NCBI RefSeq assembly: GCF_001636405.1 | Contig: NZ_KV440950.1 | Span: 5,348,262 to 5,412,261 of the forward strand | Origin: Peribacillus frigoritolerans | GTDB taxonomy: Bacteria; Bacillota; Bacilli; Bacillales; DSM-1321 | DNA length: 64,000 nt | Reading direction: 5' to 3' | In this document: one piece after another, positions 52,904 to 63,062 of the stretch | Position numbering within the stretch: the first letter of the stretch is position 1 | How the letters are laid out: the number at the start of each line of letters is the position of its first letter | Translations under genes and position numbers: made by a program | The notes under the pieces: generated by a model | Told to the model about the DNA's origin: nothing | The model's database searches: none | The model's input: only the letters and a program-made list of their open reading frames with translations

Positions 52904-53479
52904 TTAAGAAGAGGTTTTGATGTGGTTAACTTTTAACTTTTCCCAAGTCGATTTCCATTTCTTTTTTGTTATGCGATCTTCGTAAATTTCTACTCGCTCT
53001 TTAGTCTCTTTAAAATAAGGTGTTGGTTTTACCTCTAAATTAATAACATCATGAATTCCACAAGGTGCTGTTAATATTACATTGTCATTTTCATCTAACT
53101 TTACTCCCAAAGCTGTTGCTGTTTCTGGAAACTTCGATATAGCATCTACAGACGAACAATAAGGAGGCATATTACTTTTAACATGCATTCTCGCTTCATT
53201 CTTTACCGACCAAGGGATATTGGTTATAAGGGATTCTAGTTTTTTTTCGATTTTCTTTTCTTCATATTTATCAATATTTGTTGGATCAAAATAAATCACA
53301 TCAATATCTGGAATAGATGTTCTTATGCTAAAATCGTGTAATACATCCCAGACCTTTGATCGGATAAAACCAGCACATATCCACCAATCAGGCAAATTCA
53401 ATGATTTGGCAGATTCTAATATTTCCATCATCCATTTATCTTCTCTAATAAGCGAAACGATTTCTTCCTCATTTATCAC
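52904..53479 (-). CDS. Nucleotidyltransferase-like protein (PF06042 type)
   Basis: 191 residues. WWICAGFIRSKVWDVLHDF, then PDIDVIYFD with the paired acidic residues of nucleotidyltransferases, and PWSVKNEARMHVKS match the NTP_transf_6 family of unknown substrate. The ATG is preceded by AAGGAGTAATTTTAAAG. Isolated between repeats. Confidence 0.8.
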   Translation of the reverse strand: MINEEEIVSLIREDKWMMEILESAKSLNLPDWWICAGFIRSKVWDVLHDFSIRTSIPDIDVIYFDPTNIDKYEEKKIEKKLESLITNIPWSVKNEARMHVKSNMPPYCSSVDAISKFPETATALGVKLDENDNVILTAPCGIHDVINLEVKPTPYFKETKERVEIYEDRITKKKWKSTWEKLKVNHIKTSS

Positions 53480-53544
53480 TTTAAAATTACTCCTTATAAA
53501 ATGTATTTTATTAGTTATTCTTTAACTTCGGATGCAAATCCTTG

Positions 53545-53630
53545 TTGAACTAAACGCCCCTTTAGTTCCATAAGAAAAAGCCGCCTTAAAGACAGCCCTG
53601 ATCATCAGCAAACGCACCCTCATTAAGGTA
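53545..53630 (+). repeat. Dispersed palindrome, copy at 53545
   Basis: TTGAACTAA and TTTAGTTCC flank ACGCCCC; then CATAAGAAAAAGCCGCC, AAGACAGCC, GATCATCAGCAAACGCACCC. Complete unit in an intergenic gap. Confidence 0.75.
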
Positions 53631-53637
53631 TGAATTA

Positions 53638-54180
53638 CTACTTATTCCAATCCTTAGCTAACATACCGTAAACAATATGGTCAACATAATGGTCATACAA
53701 CCATTCTGCTTGTCTGATACAACCTTCATTAACAAAACCCAATCTTTCAGGAATTCCTCTACTTTTCTTATTCTCCACAGCAACCCTAATTTCAACTTTA
53801 TCTAGTTTCAATTCATTAAATGCATAATCAGTCAATGCCTTAGCTACTCTTGTCATAATTCCATTTCCTTGATATTCTTCTCCAAGCCAATAACCAATAT
53901 ATGCAGTTTTATTTGACCAATTTATTTGGTTATAACCTGCTACACCAACAATTTGTCCCTTATACATAATAACTGTATTGACACTCTTGTTTTCAGCAAA
54001 ACCTTTTAAAGACATATTAATGAACCCTTTTGTATCTTCAAGTTTTGTTGTATTATCCAGCCAAGGAAGCCATTCTCGTAGATATTCTCTGGATTGATTT
54101 GTTATTTCGAAAACTCTTTCTGCATCCTTTGAGTCTAACAGTTTCAATGATAACTCCTCATCAATCTTATGTAAGAACAT
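53638..54180 (-). CDS. GNAT acetyltransferase, RimL/YdaF type
   Basis: 180 residues starting MFLHKIDEELSLKLLDSKDA. REYLREWLPWLDNT and YIGYWLGEEYQGNGIMTRVA, with acetyl-CoA loop EEYQGNGI, are typical of the ribosomal-protein serine acetyltransferase group. The ATG at 54180 is six bases after GGGGG; an in-frame ATG two codons earlier abuts it. Substrate unknown. Confidence 0.85.
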   Translation of the reverse strand: MFLHKIDEELSLKLLDSKDAERVFEITNQSREYLREWLPWLDNTTKLEDTKGFINMSLKGFAENKSVNTVIMYKGQIVGVAGYNQINWSNKTAYIGYWLGEEYQGNGIMTRVAKALTDYAFNELKLDKVEIRVAVENKKSRGIPERLGFVNEGCIRQAEWLYDHYVDHIVYGMLAKDWNK

Positions 54181-54254
54181 ACTCATCCCCCAAATTTTCC
54201 TATTGGTTTATTTTGTATATTAACATATATGATTCATAGATATATCACTTTTTT

Positions 54255-54310
54255 CTTATGGAGCTAATCTACCCCTTTAGCTTAATAACAAAAAGGCTAC
54301 ATTGCCTGCT
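54255..54310 (+). repeat. Dispersed palindrome, degenerate copy at 54255
   Basis: GGAGCTAATCTACCCCTTTAGC then TTAATAACAAAAAGGCTAC. Shorter than its neighbours. Confidence 0.6.
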
Positions 54311-54314
54311 ATAT

Positions 54315-54554
54315 TCATTCAGGTTCAACAATAAAGTTTTTTACTGGCTTTACTATGACTTCTTCAATTGTAAAATTAGGAGAATCATATTTAAGATATA
54401 TATGTCCTTTCCTTACGTATTCCTCAGCTTCCTCAATGGTTTTAAAGCGTTTAGCATAACCATCACCAGAGCACCTGTCCGGATAGCCTGTTGAACGTGA
54501 ATCCTCATAAATATAGTATTTGAATTTATTTAAGTAATTGGACACTATGTACAT
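54315..54554 (-). CDS. Hypothetical protein, 79 residues
   Basis: MYIVSNYLNKFKYYIYEDSR, RFKTIEEAEEYVRKGHIYLK, SPNFTIEEVIVKPVKNFIVE. Soluble, mixed alpha/beta; no family recognised. The ATG at 54554 follows AAGGAGGATTTTA; in-frame ATGs further upstream have no site. Confidence 0.6.
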   Translation of the reverse strand: MYIVSNYLNKFKYYIYEDSRSTGYPDRCSGDGYAKRFKTIEEAEEYVRKGHIYLKYDSPNFTIEEVIVKPVKNFIVEPE

Positions 54555-54611
54555 TAAAATCCTCCTTAAATTCCGCGATTTATTTATCATAAAAATCCAA
54601 TGTCTTTCCTT

Positions 54612-54690
54612 CAAGTATCCTGCCCCTTTAGTCCCATAAGAAAAAGAGCTGCCAAAGCAACTCCCTTATTGTAAGGCACCTGTTAGGATA
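54612..54690 (+). repeat. Dispersed palindrome, copy at 54612
   Basis: AAGTATCCTGCCCCTTTAG, CCCATAAGAAAAAGAGCTGCC, GTAAGGCACCTGTTAGG. Present exactly between two small genes. Confidence 0.7.
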
Positions 54691-54888
54691 TTATTGCCTG
54701 TCATCGAGCTCTTCTATATCACTCATTATTTTTTTGTTCTTACTAAAATGAATAGCTATATATAAAAGTAAACCAAAACACCCACCAATTAGTACCTTAA
54801 AACCTGAACCAACAGCTGCCCATTCCAAGGCGTAGAAAATTATCACACCGAGAAGAACATATGAAAAAACTGTATTAATCAATATCAT
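54691..54888 (-). CDS. Two-helix small membrane protein
   Basis: 65 residues with helices at about 3-24 and 30-48 and a polar tail (SKNKKIMSDIEELDDRQ). GGAAGAAGG precedes the ATG. Function unknown. Its stop codon directly touches the end of the repeat unit. Confidence 0.55.
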   Translation of the reverse strand: MILINTVFSYVLLGVIIFYALEWAAVGSGFKVLIGGCFGLLLYIAIHFSKNKKIMSDIEELDDRQ

Positions 54889-54947
54889 TCAGCCTTCTTC
54901 CTTAATTGACGTACTATATAAATTCTATTTCAAATGCATTATTCCTT

Positions 54948-55030
54948 GTTGAACTAACCTGCCCCGTTAGTTCCATAAAGAAAGAACTGCCTTAAGACAG
55001 CTCCGATCTTCAGATAACGCACCCTATAGT
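54948..55030 (+). repeat. Dispersed palindrome, complete copy at 54948
   Basis: GAACTAACCTGCCCCGTTAG-TTC, CATAAAGAAAG, the hairpin AACTG-CCTTAAGACAG, then GATCTTCAGATAACGCACCC. The best-preserved AACTAAC/GTTAGTT stem in the window (7 bp perfect). Confidence 0.8.
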
Positions 55031-55113
55031 TTAAGTAGAAACCTTCACATTCTCTTATGTGTATCATAAAAAAGGATGGAGATGGAACCAATGCGATCCC
55101 ATCCTAAAAATCT

Positions 55114-57327
55114 TTATTGATTGTGTTTCTTTTCCTCTTGTTGTTTATGCTTCTCTTCCTTTTGTTTGTGTTTCTTCTCCTCTTGTTGTTTAGGCTTCTT
55201 TTCCTCTTGTTGTTTAGGCTTCTCTTCCTCTTGTTTATGTTTTTTACCCTCTTTATTTCCACCAATATCCAATGATTTTTCTTTATTATTTTTTGTAACT
55301 GGTGGAGCTTCTTCAGGATTTGCACCTTTAATGAACAGTTCATTATTCACCCGGTATACATCACTAGGCTGCTGGAAGCTACTTTGGTCTGTTCCAAACG
55401 CTTCCAGCATGGCCTTAAACATTTGGTGCGAGATTTTAGTTGAATTTCCATCCATATAATTTCCTGGACCATTTTTAGTATATCCAGTCCAAACCGCCAT
55501 AGTGTATTGCGGTGTATAACCAGCGAACCAACTATCATTTACCGCACCGGTTGGATATCCATATTGTGCTCTGGTTTTACTGTCAAAATTGGTTGTGCCA
55601 GTTTTTCCAGCCACATCTAGTCCAAGGACATTTGCTGTTTTTCCTGTACCAGATTTTACGACTGTCCGTAACATATCCGTCACCAAATAAGCTGTGTAAT
55701 CATGCATAGCACGTTTTGGCTTTGGAGTTAAATTAACAACTCTGCCATCAGGATAGACAACTTTACGAACAAAATGTGGTGTATTGTATTCACCATTATT
55801 TCCAAAAGCACTATATGCCCCTGCCAACTCTAATGGATTAACCGTATTACTTCCAATCGCATATGATTCGTACACCTTATTATTATTAAAAGTAATACCC
55901 AGATTTTCTGCAAAATTTTGTGCTTTATCCATCCCTACATCTTGAAGGGTAAGAAGTGCTGGAATATTGTATGACCATTGAAGTGCTGTTCTAATCGACA
56001 TCATTCCGTGATATTGATGATCCCAGTTAGAAATAGACTGACCATTTGAGTAGGTTATCTCATGATCATTAATTTGGTGTGCTGTAGACCACTTTGAATT
56101 TTCAATAGCCGGACCATAATCAAAGACTGGCTTGAAAGTAGATCCTGGTTGACGTTTAATATCAACCGCAAAGTTGTTGCCTCGGAAGGAAGCTTTATAT
56201 TGGTTTCGACCGCTTCCAATAGCTCGAATTTCTCCTGTTTTTGTATCTGAAAATACGAAGGCTCCTTGAAAATTGTCATTTGGATAAGAAATAATCGTAT
56301 CGGTGTTCATTATTTTGTCCGCATAGGTCTGAGCTTTTGGATCTAGCGTCGTATAAATAGATAATCCATCCGAACTGATATCTACATTTTTCAGCTTTCT
56401 TTCAACTTCTTTTACAACAGCGTCCAAAAACGCCTCGTACGGCATTCCTTGCTGTTTTGTTTTTGGAACAAGTCCTGCTGTAACTGAAACCTTCTTTGCA
56501 TCCTCCAATTGCTTTTTCGTAATATACCCTTGTTTATACATAGCTTCTAAAACAATATTACGACGATTTGTTGCAGCTTTCACATGTTCTGGTTCAGTGG
56601 GATCGTAATTACTTGGACTCTGTGGGAGCCCCGCCAACATAGCGGCCTCCGGAAGCGTTAATTTATTTAGATGATCGGCATCGATTCCGTAGTAATTTTT
56701 GGCGGCAGCTGCTACACCATATGTCCCGTCTCCAAGGTATATCTTATTTAAATACATCATTAAGATTTGATGTTTGGAATACTTTTGCTCAAGCTGATAT
56801 GCCAAGCTCCATTCCTGTACCTTCCGCTTTATTGTTTTCTGAGGTGACAAAAAGGAGTTTTTAATGACCTGCTGTGTAATGGTACTTCCGCCTTGAGATC
56901 CGAAATCCCCTATTAGGTTCTTGGAGATTGCTCTCGCAGTTCCTTTTATATCAATGCCATTGTGTTCATAAAAATGTACATCCTCCGTGGCAATGAAAGC
57001 ATGTTCCAACATTTTTGGAACTTGAGAATACTCAATTTTTGTCCGCTTTTCTTTACCATATTCGTAAAGGAAATTCCCGTTTTTATCGTATAATTTGGTA
57101 GAAAGCGGATCGACTAGTTTTGAAGAATCTATTTTAGGTGCATCCTTAATCATTGCTGCAACCGTAACTGCCCCTATTCCAATTGAAACAACACCTAACA
57201 GTAAAAACCAAAGTAAAACTTTATTCAAGAAAGACCTTCTTTTAGGGGGATTTTTATCTTTTTTTTGATCTTGTTTTGTTTTTTCAACTTGTTTTCGTTC
57301 CTGACGAGAACGATACGTTTCTGACAT
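55114..57327 (-). CDS. Class A penicillin-binding protein (PBP1A type)
   Basis: 737 residues. A cytoplasmic basic tail, one membrane helix (36-60), a GT51 transglycosylase with Glu115 (ATEDVHFYEHNG) and QGGSTITQQ, and a transpeptidase with PGSTFKP (SxxK), SYN in LQWSYNIPAL (SxN) and GKTGTTN (KTG). It polymerises and cross-links peptidoglycan outside the membrane. The last ~50 residues are a Lys/Glu/Gln repeat (KPKQQEEKKPKQQEEKK), likely a charged wall-facing tail. It lies inside the putative element, unusual for a core wall enzyme, so it may be an accessory copy. Confidence 0.9.
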   Translation of the reverse strand: MSETYRSRQERKQVEKTKQDQKKDKNPPKRRSFLNKVLLWFLLLGVVSIGIGAVTVAAMIKDAPKIDSSKLVDPLSTKLYDKNGNFLYEYGKEKRTKIEYSQVPKMLEHAFIATEDVHFYEHNGIDIKGTARAISKNLIGDFGSQGGSTITQQVIKNSFLSPQKTIKRKVQEWSLAYQLEQKYSKHQILMMYLNKIYLGDGTYGVAAAAKNYYGIDADHLNKLTLPEAAMLAGLPQSPSNYDPTEPEHVKAATNRRNIVLEAMYKQGYITKKQLEDAKKVSVTAGLVPKTKQQGMPYEAFLDAVVKEVERKLKNVDISSDGLSIYTTLDPKAQTYADKIMNTDTIISYPNDNFQGAFVFSDTKTGEIRAIGSGRNQYKASFRGNNFAVDIKRQPGSTFKPVFDYGPAIENSKWSTAHQINDHEITYSNGQSISNWDHQYHGMMSIRTALQWSYNIPALLTLQDVGMDKAQNFAENLGITFNNNKVYESYAIGSNTVNPLELAGAYSAFGNNGEYNTPHFVRKVVYPDGRVVNLTPKPKRAMHDYTAYLVTDMLRTVVKSGTGKTANVLGLDVAGKTGTTNFDSKTRAQYGYPTGAVNDSWFAGYTPQYTMAVWTGYTKNGPGNYMDGNSTKISHQMFKAMLEAFGTDQSSFQQPSDVYRVNNELFIKGANPEEAPPVTKNNKEKSLDIGGNKEGKKHKQEEEKPKQQEEKKPKQQEEKKHKQKEEKHKQQEEKKHNQ

Positions 57328-57709
57328 TAATCTTCTCTCCCATATTCAAGTTATTCAACAAAATTTAAGAAAACTATGCAAAGAAATAACCTTTTATTTA
57401 CTCAATAGCAATTGATGGTCAGTATGGTATTTATAACAATGCATTTCATGCAAAACCTGTATATAACGAATTAAGGAAGAATTTATCCTATACTCTCCTT
57501 GGTCGGTTTTCGCAATAAAGTAATCACTTCGTACTATCTCATCTTATGCATCTTGTAGAACGTATTCCTTCTTTACATCTGGCCATTTTAATATTTTTTC
57601 TCGTTTAATATCATTATCCAAGGTATAACAACAGTGACATATAGTTAACAAATAAAAAAGACAACGTACCACGCTGCCTCTTTTTGTATGGGTTAAAGAA
57701 AACGAAGAA
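57328..57709. other. Intergenic stretch with two tiny remnants
   Basis: A plus-strand piece near 57408-57515 reads AIDGQYGIYNNAFHAKPVYN and a minus-strand piece near 57547-57630 reads LDNDIKREKILKWPDVKKEY. Neither has a start. No promoter can be fixed. Confidence 0.3.
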
Positions 57710-58024
57710 TTATTTAAACTTATCTAGTGAAATTATTCTATGTTTTAATTCTGAATTCATATCTAAAACACCTATCACAAATTGATTATCTTCCGTCAAT
57801 GTTATGTATCTGAAATACTCATCATCAGAAATCAACAAATCGGTGTCATTCGTCATTTTTTCTATTTTGGCAAATACATCTTCTGTGTACTCAAGGTGAA
57901 AAAAGTCATCCAATCCCTTGCTTGAGCTACCTACCCAGGTATACAGAAAATCTTTCAGTGTGATTTGTTCAAGCATCGATAATTGTTTCTTGAATTTTAA
58001 CTTATCTACTGTTACGTTTATCAT
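57710..58024 (-). CDS. Hypothetical protein, 104 residues
   Basis: Soluble, acidic: MINVTVDKLKFKKQLSMLEQ, DFFHLEYTEDVFAKIEKMTN, DDEYFRYITLTEDNQFVIGV. AAGGAG lies nine bases before the ATG. The size and style recall small immunity-type proteins, but I see no motif to support that. Single gene facing the orphan degU. Confidence 0.5.
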   Translation of the reverse strand: MINVTVDKLKFKKQLSMLEQITLKDFLYTWVGSSSKGLDDFFHLEYTEDVFAKIEKMTNDTDLLISDDEYFRYITLTEDNQFVIGVLDMNSELKHRIISLDKFK

Positions 58025-58273
58025 CTTTCAACACTCCTTAACGAGGATTTATTATATACAATGAAGTCTCCTCCAACAATGCTATTTGTATAACAATCCG
58101 TTTACAGTTTAGTTACTATAGGGTACCGCCACATCGCCATCAAGCTAAGAAAAAGGATTATCCCCAAAACGAAAAAATATGCTATTCTTTGTAAATGCTG
58201 CTGAAAAGAAATTCCCTATCAATTTATAAATTTTAGAGAATAGGCATTTATATAAATTAGGAGGAAGAAGCCG

Positions 58274-58945
58274 TTGAAGACTAGTATCATCATTATCGAT
58301 GACCATCAGCTTTTCCGTGAAGGCGTTAAGCGTATATTAGATTTTGAATCATCCTTTTATGTTGTTGCCGAAGGCGATGACGGAAGCGAGGCTATGGATC
58401 TTGTTAGCACACACAAACCAGATGTCGTTATCCTGGATATCAACATGCAGAATATGAACGGTATCGAAGCAACTAAAATGCTTGTAAACCGTTACCCTGA
58501 AACGAAAGTCATCATTTTATCGATTCATGATGATGAAAACCATGTACAGCATGCATTGAAAACAGGAGCACAAGGTTATCTGTTGAAAGAAATGGACGCA
58601 GATGCGTTAATTGATGCTGTTCGTGTAGTCGCAGAAGGTGGCTCATACCTTCATCCGAAGGTGACACATAATCTAGTCAAGGAATATCGCCGTTTAGCTA
58701 CTGATCGTGATTCAGTGCATGCTGTAGAGATCAGAAGACCGCTTCACCTATTGACTCGACGCGAGTGTGAAGTTCTTCAAATTTTAGCATATGGAAAAAG
58801 CAACCGTGTCATCGGCGAAACTTTATATATCAGTGAAAAAACAGTAAAAAACCATGTGACGAACATTCTTCAAAAAATGGAAGTAAACGACCGTACACAA
58901 GCTGTTGTTCTAGCTATTAAAAACGGATGGGTAGAAGTGAAATAA
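58274..58945 (+). CDS. degU: DegU-type response regulator without a DegS
   Basis: 223 residues very like Deg[20 protein letters not shown], phospho-acceptor Asp55 in [34 protein letters not shown], and a NarL/LuxR helix-turn-helix [40 protein letters not shown]. In Bacillus degU follows degS, its kinase; here no kinase is near. The TTG start follows TAGGAGGAAG. It is either a second copy or a transferred one. It could cross-talk with a chromosomal DegS. Confidence 0.88.
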   Translation: MKTSIIIIDDHQLFREGVKRILDFESSFYVVAEGDDGSEAMDLVSTHKPDVVILDINMQNMNGIEATKMLVNRYPETKVIILSIHDDENHVQHALKTGAQGYLLKEMDADALIDAVRVVAEGGSYLHPKVTHNLVKEYRRLATDRDSVHAVEIRRPLHLLTRRECEVLQILAYGKSNRVIGETLYISEKTVKNHVTNILQKMEVNDRTQAVVLAIKNGWVEVK

Positions 58946-58959
58946 TTTCAACTTATGTT

Positions 58960-59006
58960 AAGTCCGGCTCTTCAGCTTTCGCAATGCGTGCTGAAGAGGC
59001 GGGCTT
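58960..59006 (+). terminator. Terminator of the degU-like gene
   Basis: CTCTTCAGC and GCTGAAGAG form a 9-bp core with outer CC/GG pairs, then TTTTCTC. Fourteen bases after the stop. Confidence 0.8.
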
Positions 59007-59089
59007 TTCTCACGAAACGATCCTTAGAAACAAGAACTAGCAAAATATATAGAATACTATAAAAACAAACGAATCAAAGCAAATTAAAA

Positions 59090-59122
59090 GGCATGAGCCC
59101 GGTACAATACCGAGCTCATGCC
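59090..59122. repeat. 15-bp hairpin next to a degenerate repeat
   Basis: GGCATGAGCCCGGTA and TACCGAGCTCATGCC pair with one mismatch and a 3-base loop. AACGGGCTGC follows, then CTAACTTTATGGGG. It resembles the hairpins at 13037 and 22610 in size and setting. Confidence 0.65.
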
Positions 59123-59346
59123 CAACGGGCTGCTTAACGAAATAACCTGTCTAACTTTATGGGGTCAGTTCACCGTTAAGGAATCGACTTTTTTTACTTT
59201 TTCTTAAGGAACTAAACCAGCTAATAGGGTGTCAATATCTTTCTCTAAAATTTTCATTTCCCTTATGATATACTATTTTTGTTCATGACAAATAACCCTC
59301 CAAAACCCTTTTGGAAGGATTTTTCTCTGTTTAACAAAATCGTTAA

Positions 59347-59595
59347 TCAGACTAAATCTAGGAATGCTTCTTTTCTCTTTAATAAAGCGTAAATCCAATG
59401 AAGCAACTTATTCATACAGGCAACAATTGACACTTTGGCAGGTTTTCCTTCTGATTTTTTCTTATCATAGAATGCTTTAAGCTTTTTGTTCCTTGAACTT
59501 CTTATGCCGCATAGTACGGCAAGATACAGAGAATGACGTAGTCTGCTCGAACCTCTTTTTGTAATACGATTAATGGTTGCCGTAAACTTAATCAT
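59347..59595 (-). pseudogene. IS110-family transposase, C-terminal fragment
   Basis: 82 residues, ITKRGSSRLRHSLYLAVLCG and KPAKVSIVACMNKLLHWIYA, ending ALLKRKEAFLDLV. This is the C-terminal (IS116/IS110/IS902) domain with the Ser-containing motif. About a fifth of a full transposase; the DEDD catalytic part is missing. Confidence 0.85.
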
Positions 59596-59724
59596 ATATC
59601 AGGAAGTCGAGATCGAGATGATATTGGTTGGTTAACGAACGAAGCGAAGGACGCATTCAAGAAATTTACAGCTGGTGAAATTGACTCTGACGCACTGCTT
59701 AATATAATTCACCCTGGGGAATAA
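59596..59724 (+). pseudogene. 3' remnant of an unknown gene next to the IS110 fragment
   Basis: The frame reads SGSRDRDDIGWLTNEAKDAF, KKFTAGEIDSDALLNIIHPG and stops. It begins exactly where the transposase fragment ends, so the insertion sequence or its deletion probably cut this gene. Not assigned. Confidence 0.45.
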
Positions 59725-60155
59725 CTTCTCTTCTTAAGGTGCAGAATATCTTTAACACACTAAAGAATTTCAAGAAAAAGTGCCTTAGTAATAAAGGGCA
59801 CTTTTCTTTATTTAAAGGAACTGAATGAAATTGATTCTTTTATGTAGATTTATTATATGAATAAACGCAAAATAACACAATCCTTATCAAATCAAGGTTT
59901 AGACTAATTTTATGAGCAAAAAACAAATAAAATTATATACCATTACATATGTTTTGTGGTCAAAAAAATAGGATATCTACTTAAAGGTGGATATCCTATT
60001 TTTTCTCTCCGAATTACATTCCTATTTCCTTACATTCTGGTAAGAAGGCGAAAATAGCCCCCTAGCTTAAAATTCGATCTAATTTAGTGATCATAACGAA
60101 ATTTATATTTTGATCTTTGTACCCCTGTCTGTCAGTTTTAAAACAGCGCTTTTAT
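59725..60155. other. Intergenic stretch with two hairpins
   Basis: AAAAGTGCC/GGCACTTTT (59776-59805) is a terminator-like stem for the plus-strand remnant. AAAAAATAGGATATC with its complement (59963-60004) is a 15-bp perfect stem with A- and T-run ends. No gene is seen. Confidence 0.5.
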
Positions 60156-60450
60156 TTAATGAACACGCAGAGTATGAGTATCGTACGTATCCGTGAGTTC
60201 AGTTATATAATTCAAAGAAGTTAACTGTTCAACTATTTCACTTGTTTTCTGTTTTGGACTTATAACCTTAAATGTACTTTCTGGCTCAAACCTGTCACTC
60301 AACAAAGTTAAATTCTTATACTCATTTAAAATAGTCGGAATTAACTCTTCCTTATCATCTAAAAGTTCATCTGAAGTTGTTATAGAAACAGTTCCCAGAT
60401 TATTTATCATTATTTCAAGGTTATTATTTTCATATACAAGCAATTCTGAT
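60156..60450 (-). pseudogene. Unknown gene, 5'-truncated
   Basis: LVYENNNLEIMINNLGTVSI, TTSDELLDDKEELIPTILNE and STFKVISPKQKTSEIVEQLT are coherent protein sequence that ends at 60156. The N-terminal side runs into the integrase relic on the other strand, where no start exists. The two genes thus meet head to head with both beginnings lost, as after a deletion. Confidence 0.5.
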
Positions 60451-61259
60451 GAAGAGAAAAGGCACAATTGATGGTGCTCACCGAACTGGCAGAATGATCT
60501 TTAAAAAAGCTTTAGAATTAGAAATATTAAAGAAAGATCCAACAGAATACACTCAGGTTCCTAAAAACCAAATGACCATTGAAGAGTTGGAAGGCAGGAA
60601 AAGTTTACCGAACTATTTAGAAAAAGAGGAACTCAAGCACTTCCTCAATTATAGCGAATAAGTTGGGATTGGCTCAAGATTACCCGCTCTTTTTATTAAT
60701 GGCTTACACTGGTATACGTGCTGGTGAACTGTGTGCCTTAAAATGGCGTGATATTGATTTTGAAGGACAGACGATTAGCATTTCAAAAACATATTACAAT
60801 CCCACTAACAACAGAAAAGAATACAAGTTATTAACACCTAAAACACCAACAGCTGTACGCATAATTGATATTGATGAAACTGTGTTAAATGAATTAAGTA
60901 TGCATAAATTAGTGCAAAAACAAACAATGATGAAACACCGTGATATATACCATAATAAAGATTTTGTTTTTGCAAGCATAGATGAGGATCTACCTGGTTA
61001 CCCGTTCTACATTAAAAAAATAGAGAATCGTATGAGACGGTTGTTAAAGATAGCAGCACTAAATCCTAAACTTACACCGCATTCATTACGCCATACTCAT
61101 ACCTCTTTATTATCTCAAGCAGGGGTAGGCCTTCCACAAATAATGGAACGGTTGGGGCACAAAGATGAAGATACAACTAAAAATGTTTATTTACATGTAA
61201 CAAAAGAGATGAAAAAAGAGGCTTCCCAAAAGTTCAAAGAACTAATGGAAAACCTCTAA
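60449..61259 (+). pseudogene. Phage-type tyrosine integrase, truncated and frameshifted
   Basis: It starts within the SAM-like core-binding domain (RKGTIDGAHRTGRMIFKKAL, ILKKDPTEYTQVPKNQMTI), so the N-terminal arm-binding ~100 residues are missing. After HFLNYSE one extra T (near 60659) shifts the frame. The catalytic domain is then intact: Arg in YTGIRAGELCALKW, His-x-x-Arg in LTPHSLRHTHTSLL, GH in RLGHKDEDT and Tyr in VYLHVT. It ends 104 bases before the groEL-overlapping 22-bp repeat. Not functional as written. Confidence 0.85.
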
Positions 61260-61280
61260 TTTAGACCCTTAGTTAAGAAA

Positions 61281-61300
61281 ATGTTACCCTTTTGTTACCC
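61281..61300 (+). promoter_or_regulatory. Tandem TGTTACCC repeat, right (putative integrase arm site)
   Basis: TGTTACCC-TTT-TGTTACCC, differing by one base from 48028-48047. It lies between the integrase relic and the right copy of the 22-bp repeat. Confidence 0.5.
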
Positions 61301-61333
61301 GACGGTTAAACTCAGAGTATATAAGGATCTAGA

Positions 61334-61354
61334 AATCCCATTTTTACTGGGATT
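61334..61354 (-). terminator. Small hairpin after groEL
   Basis: AATCCCA and TGGGATT form a 7-bp stem shortly after the groEL stop; TTCT follows on the minus strand. A weak terminator that belongs to the inserted side of the junction. Confidence 0.5.
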
Positions 61355-61362
61355 CAGGAAGC

Positions 61363-63026
<1,664 letters not shown>

Positions 63027-63062
63027 TAAGAAAATTTTCGTTCAGTTAAGTATGATGTATAA

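Noticed and set aside
51698..55030. Integron-like cassette array
   Set aside because: No integron integrase is present, and the repeat lacks the attC core GTTRRRY/RYYYAAC pattern. The alternation of genes and repeats stays as a separate finding.
59347..59595. Complete IS110 element
   Set aside because: Only the C-terminal transposase fragment is present; the catalytic half and any IS ends are missing.
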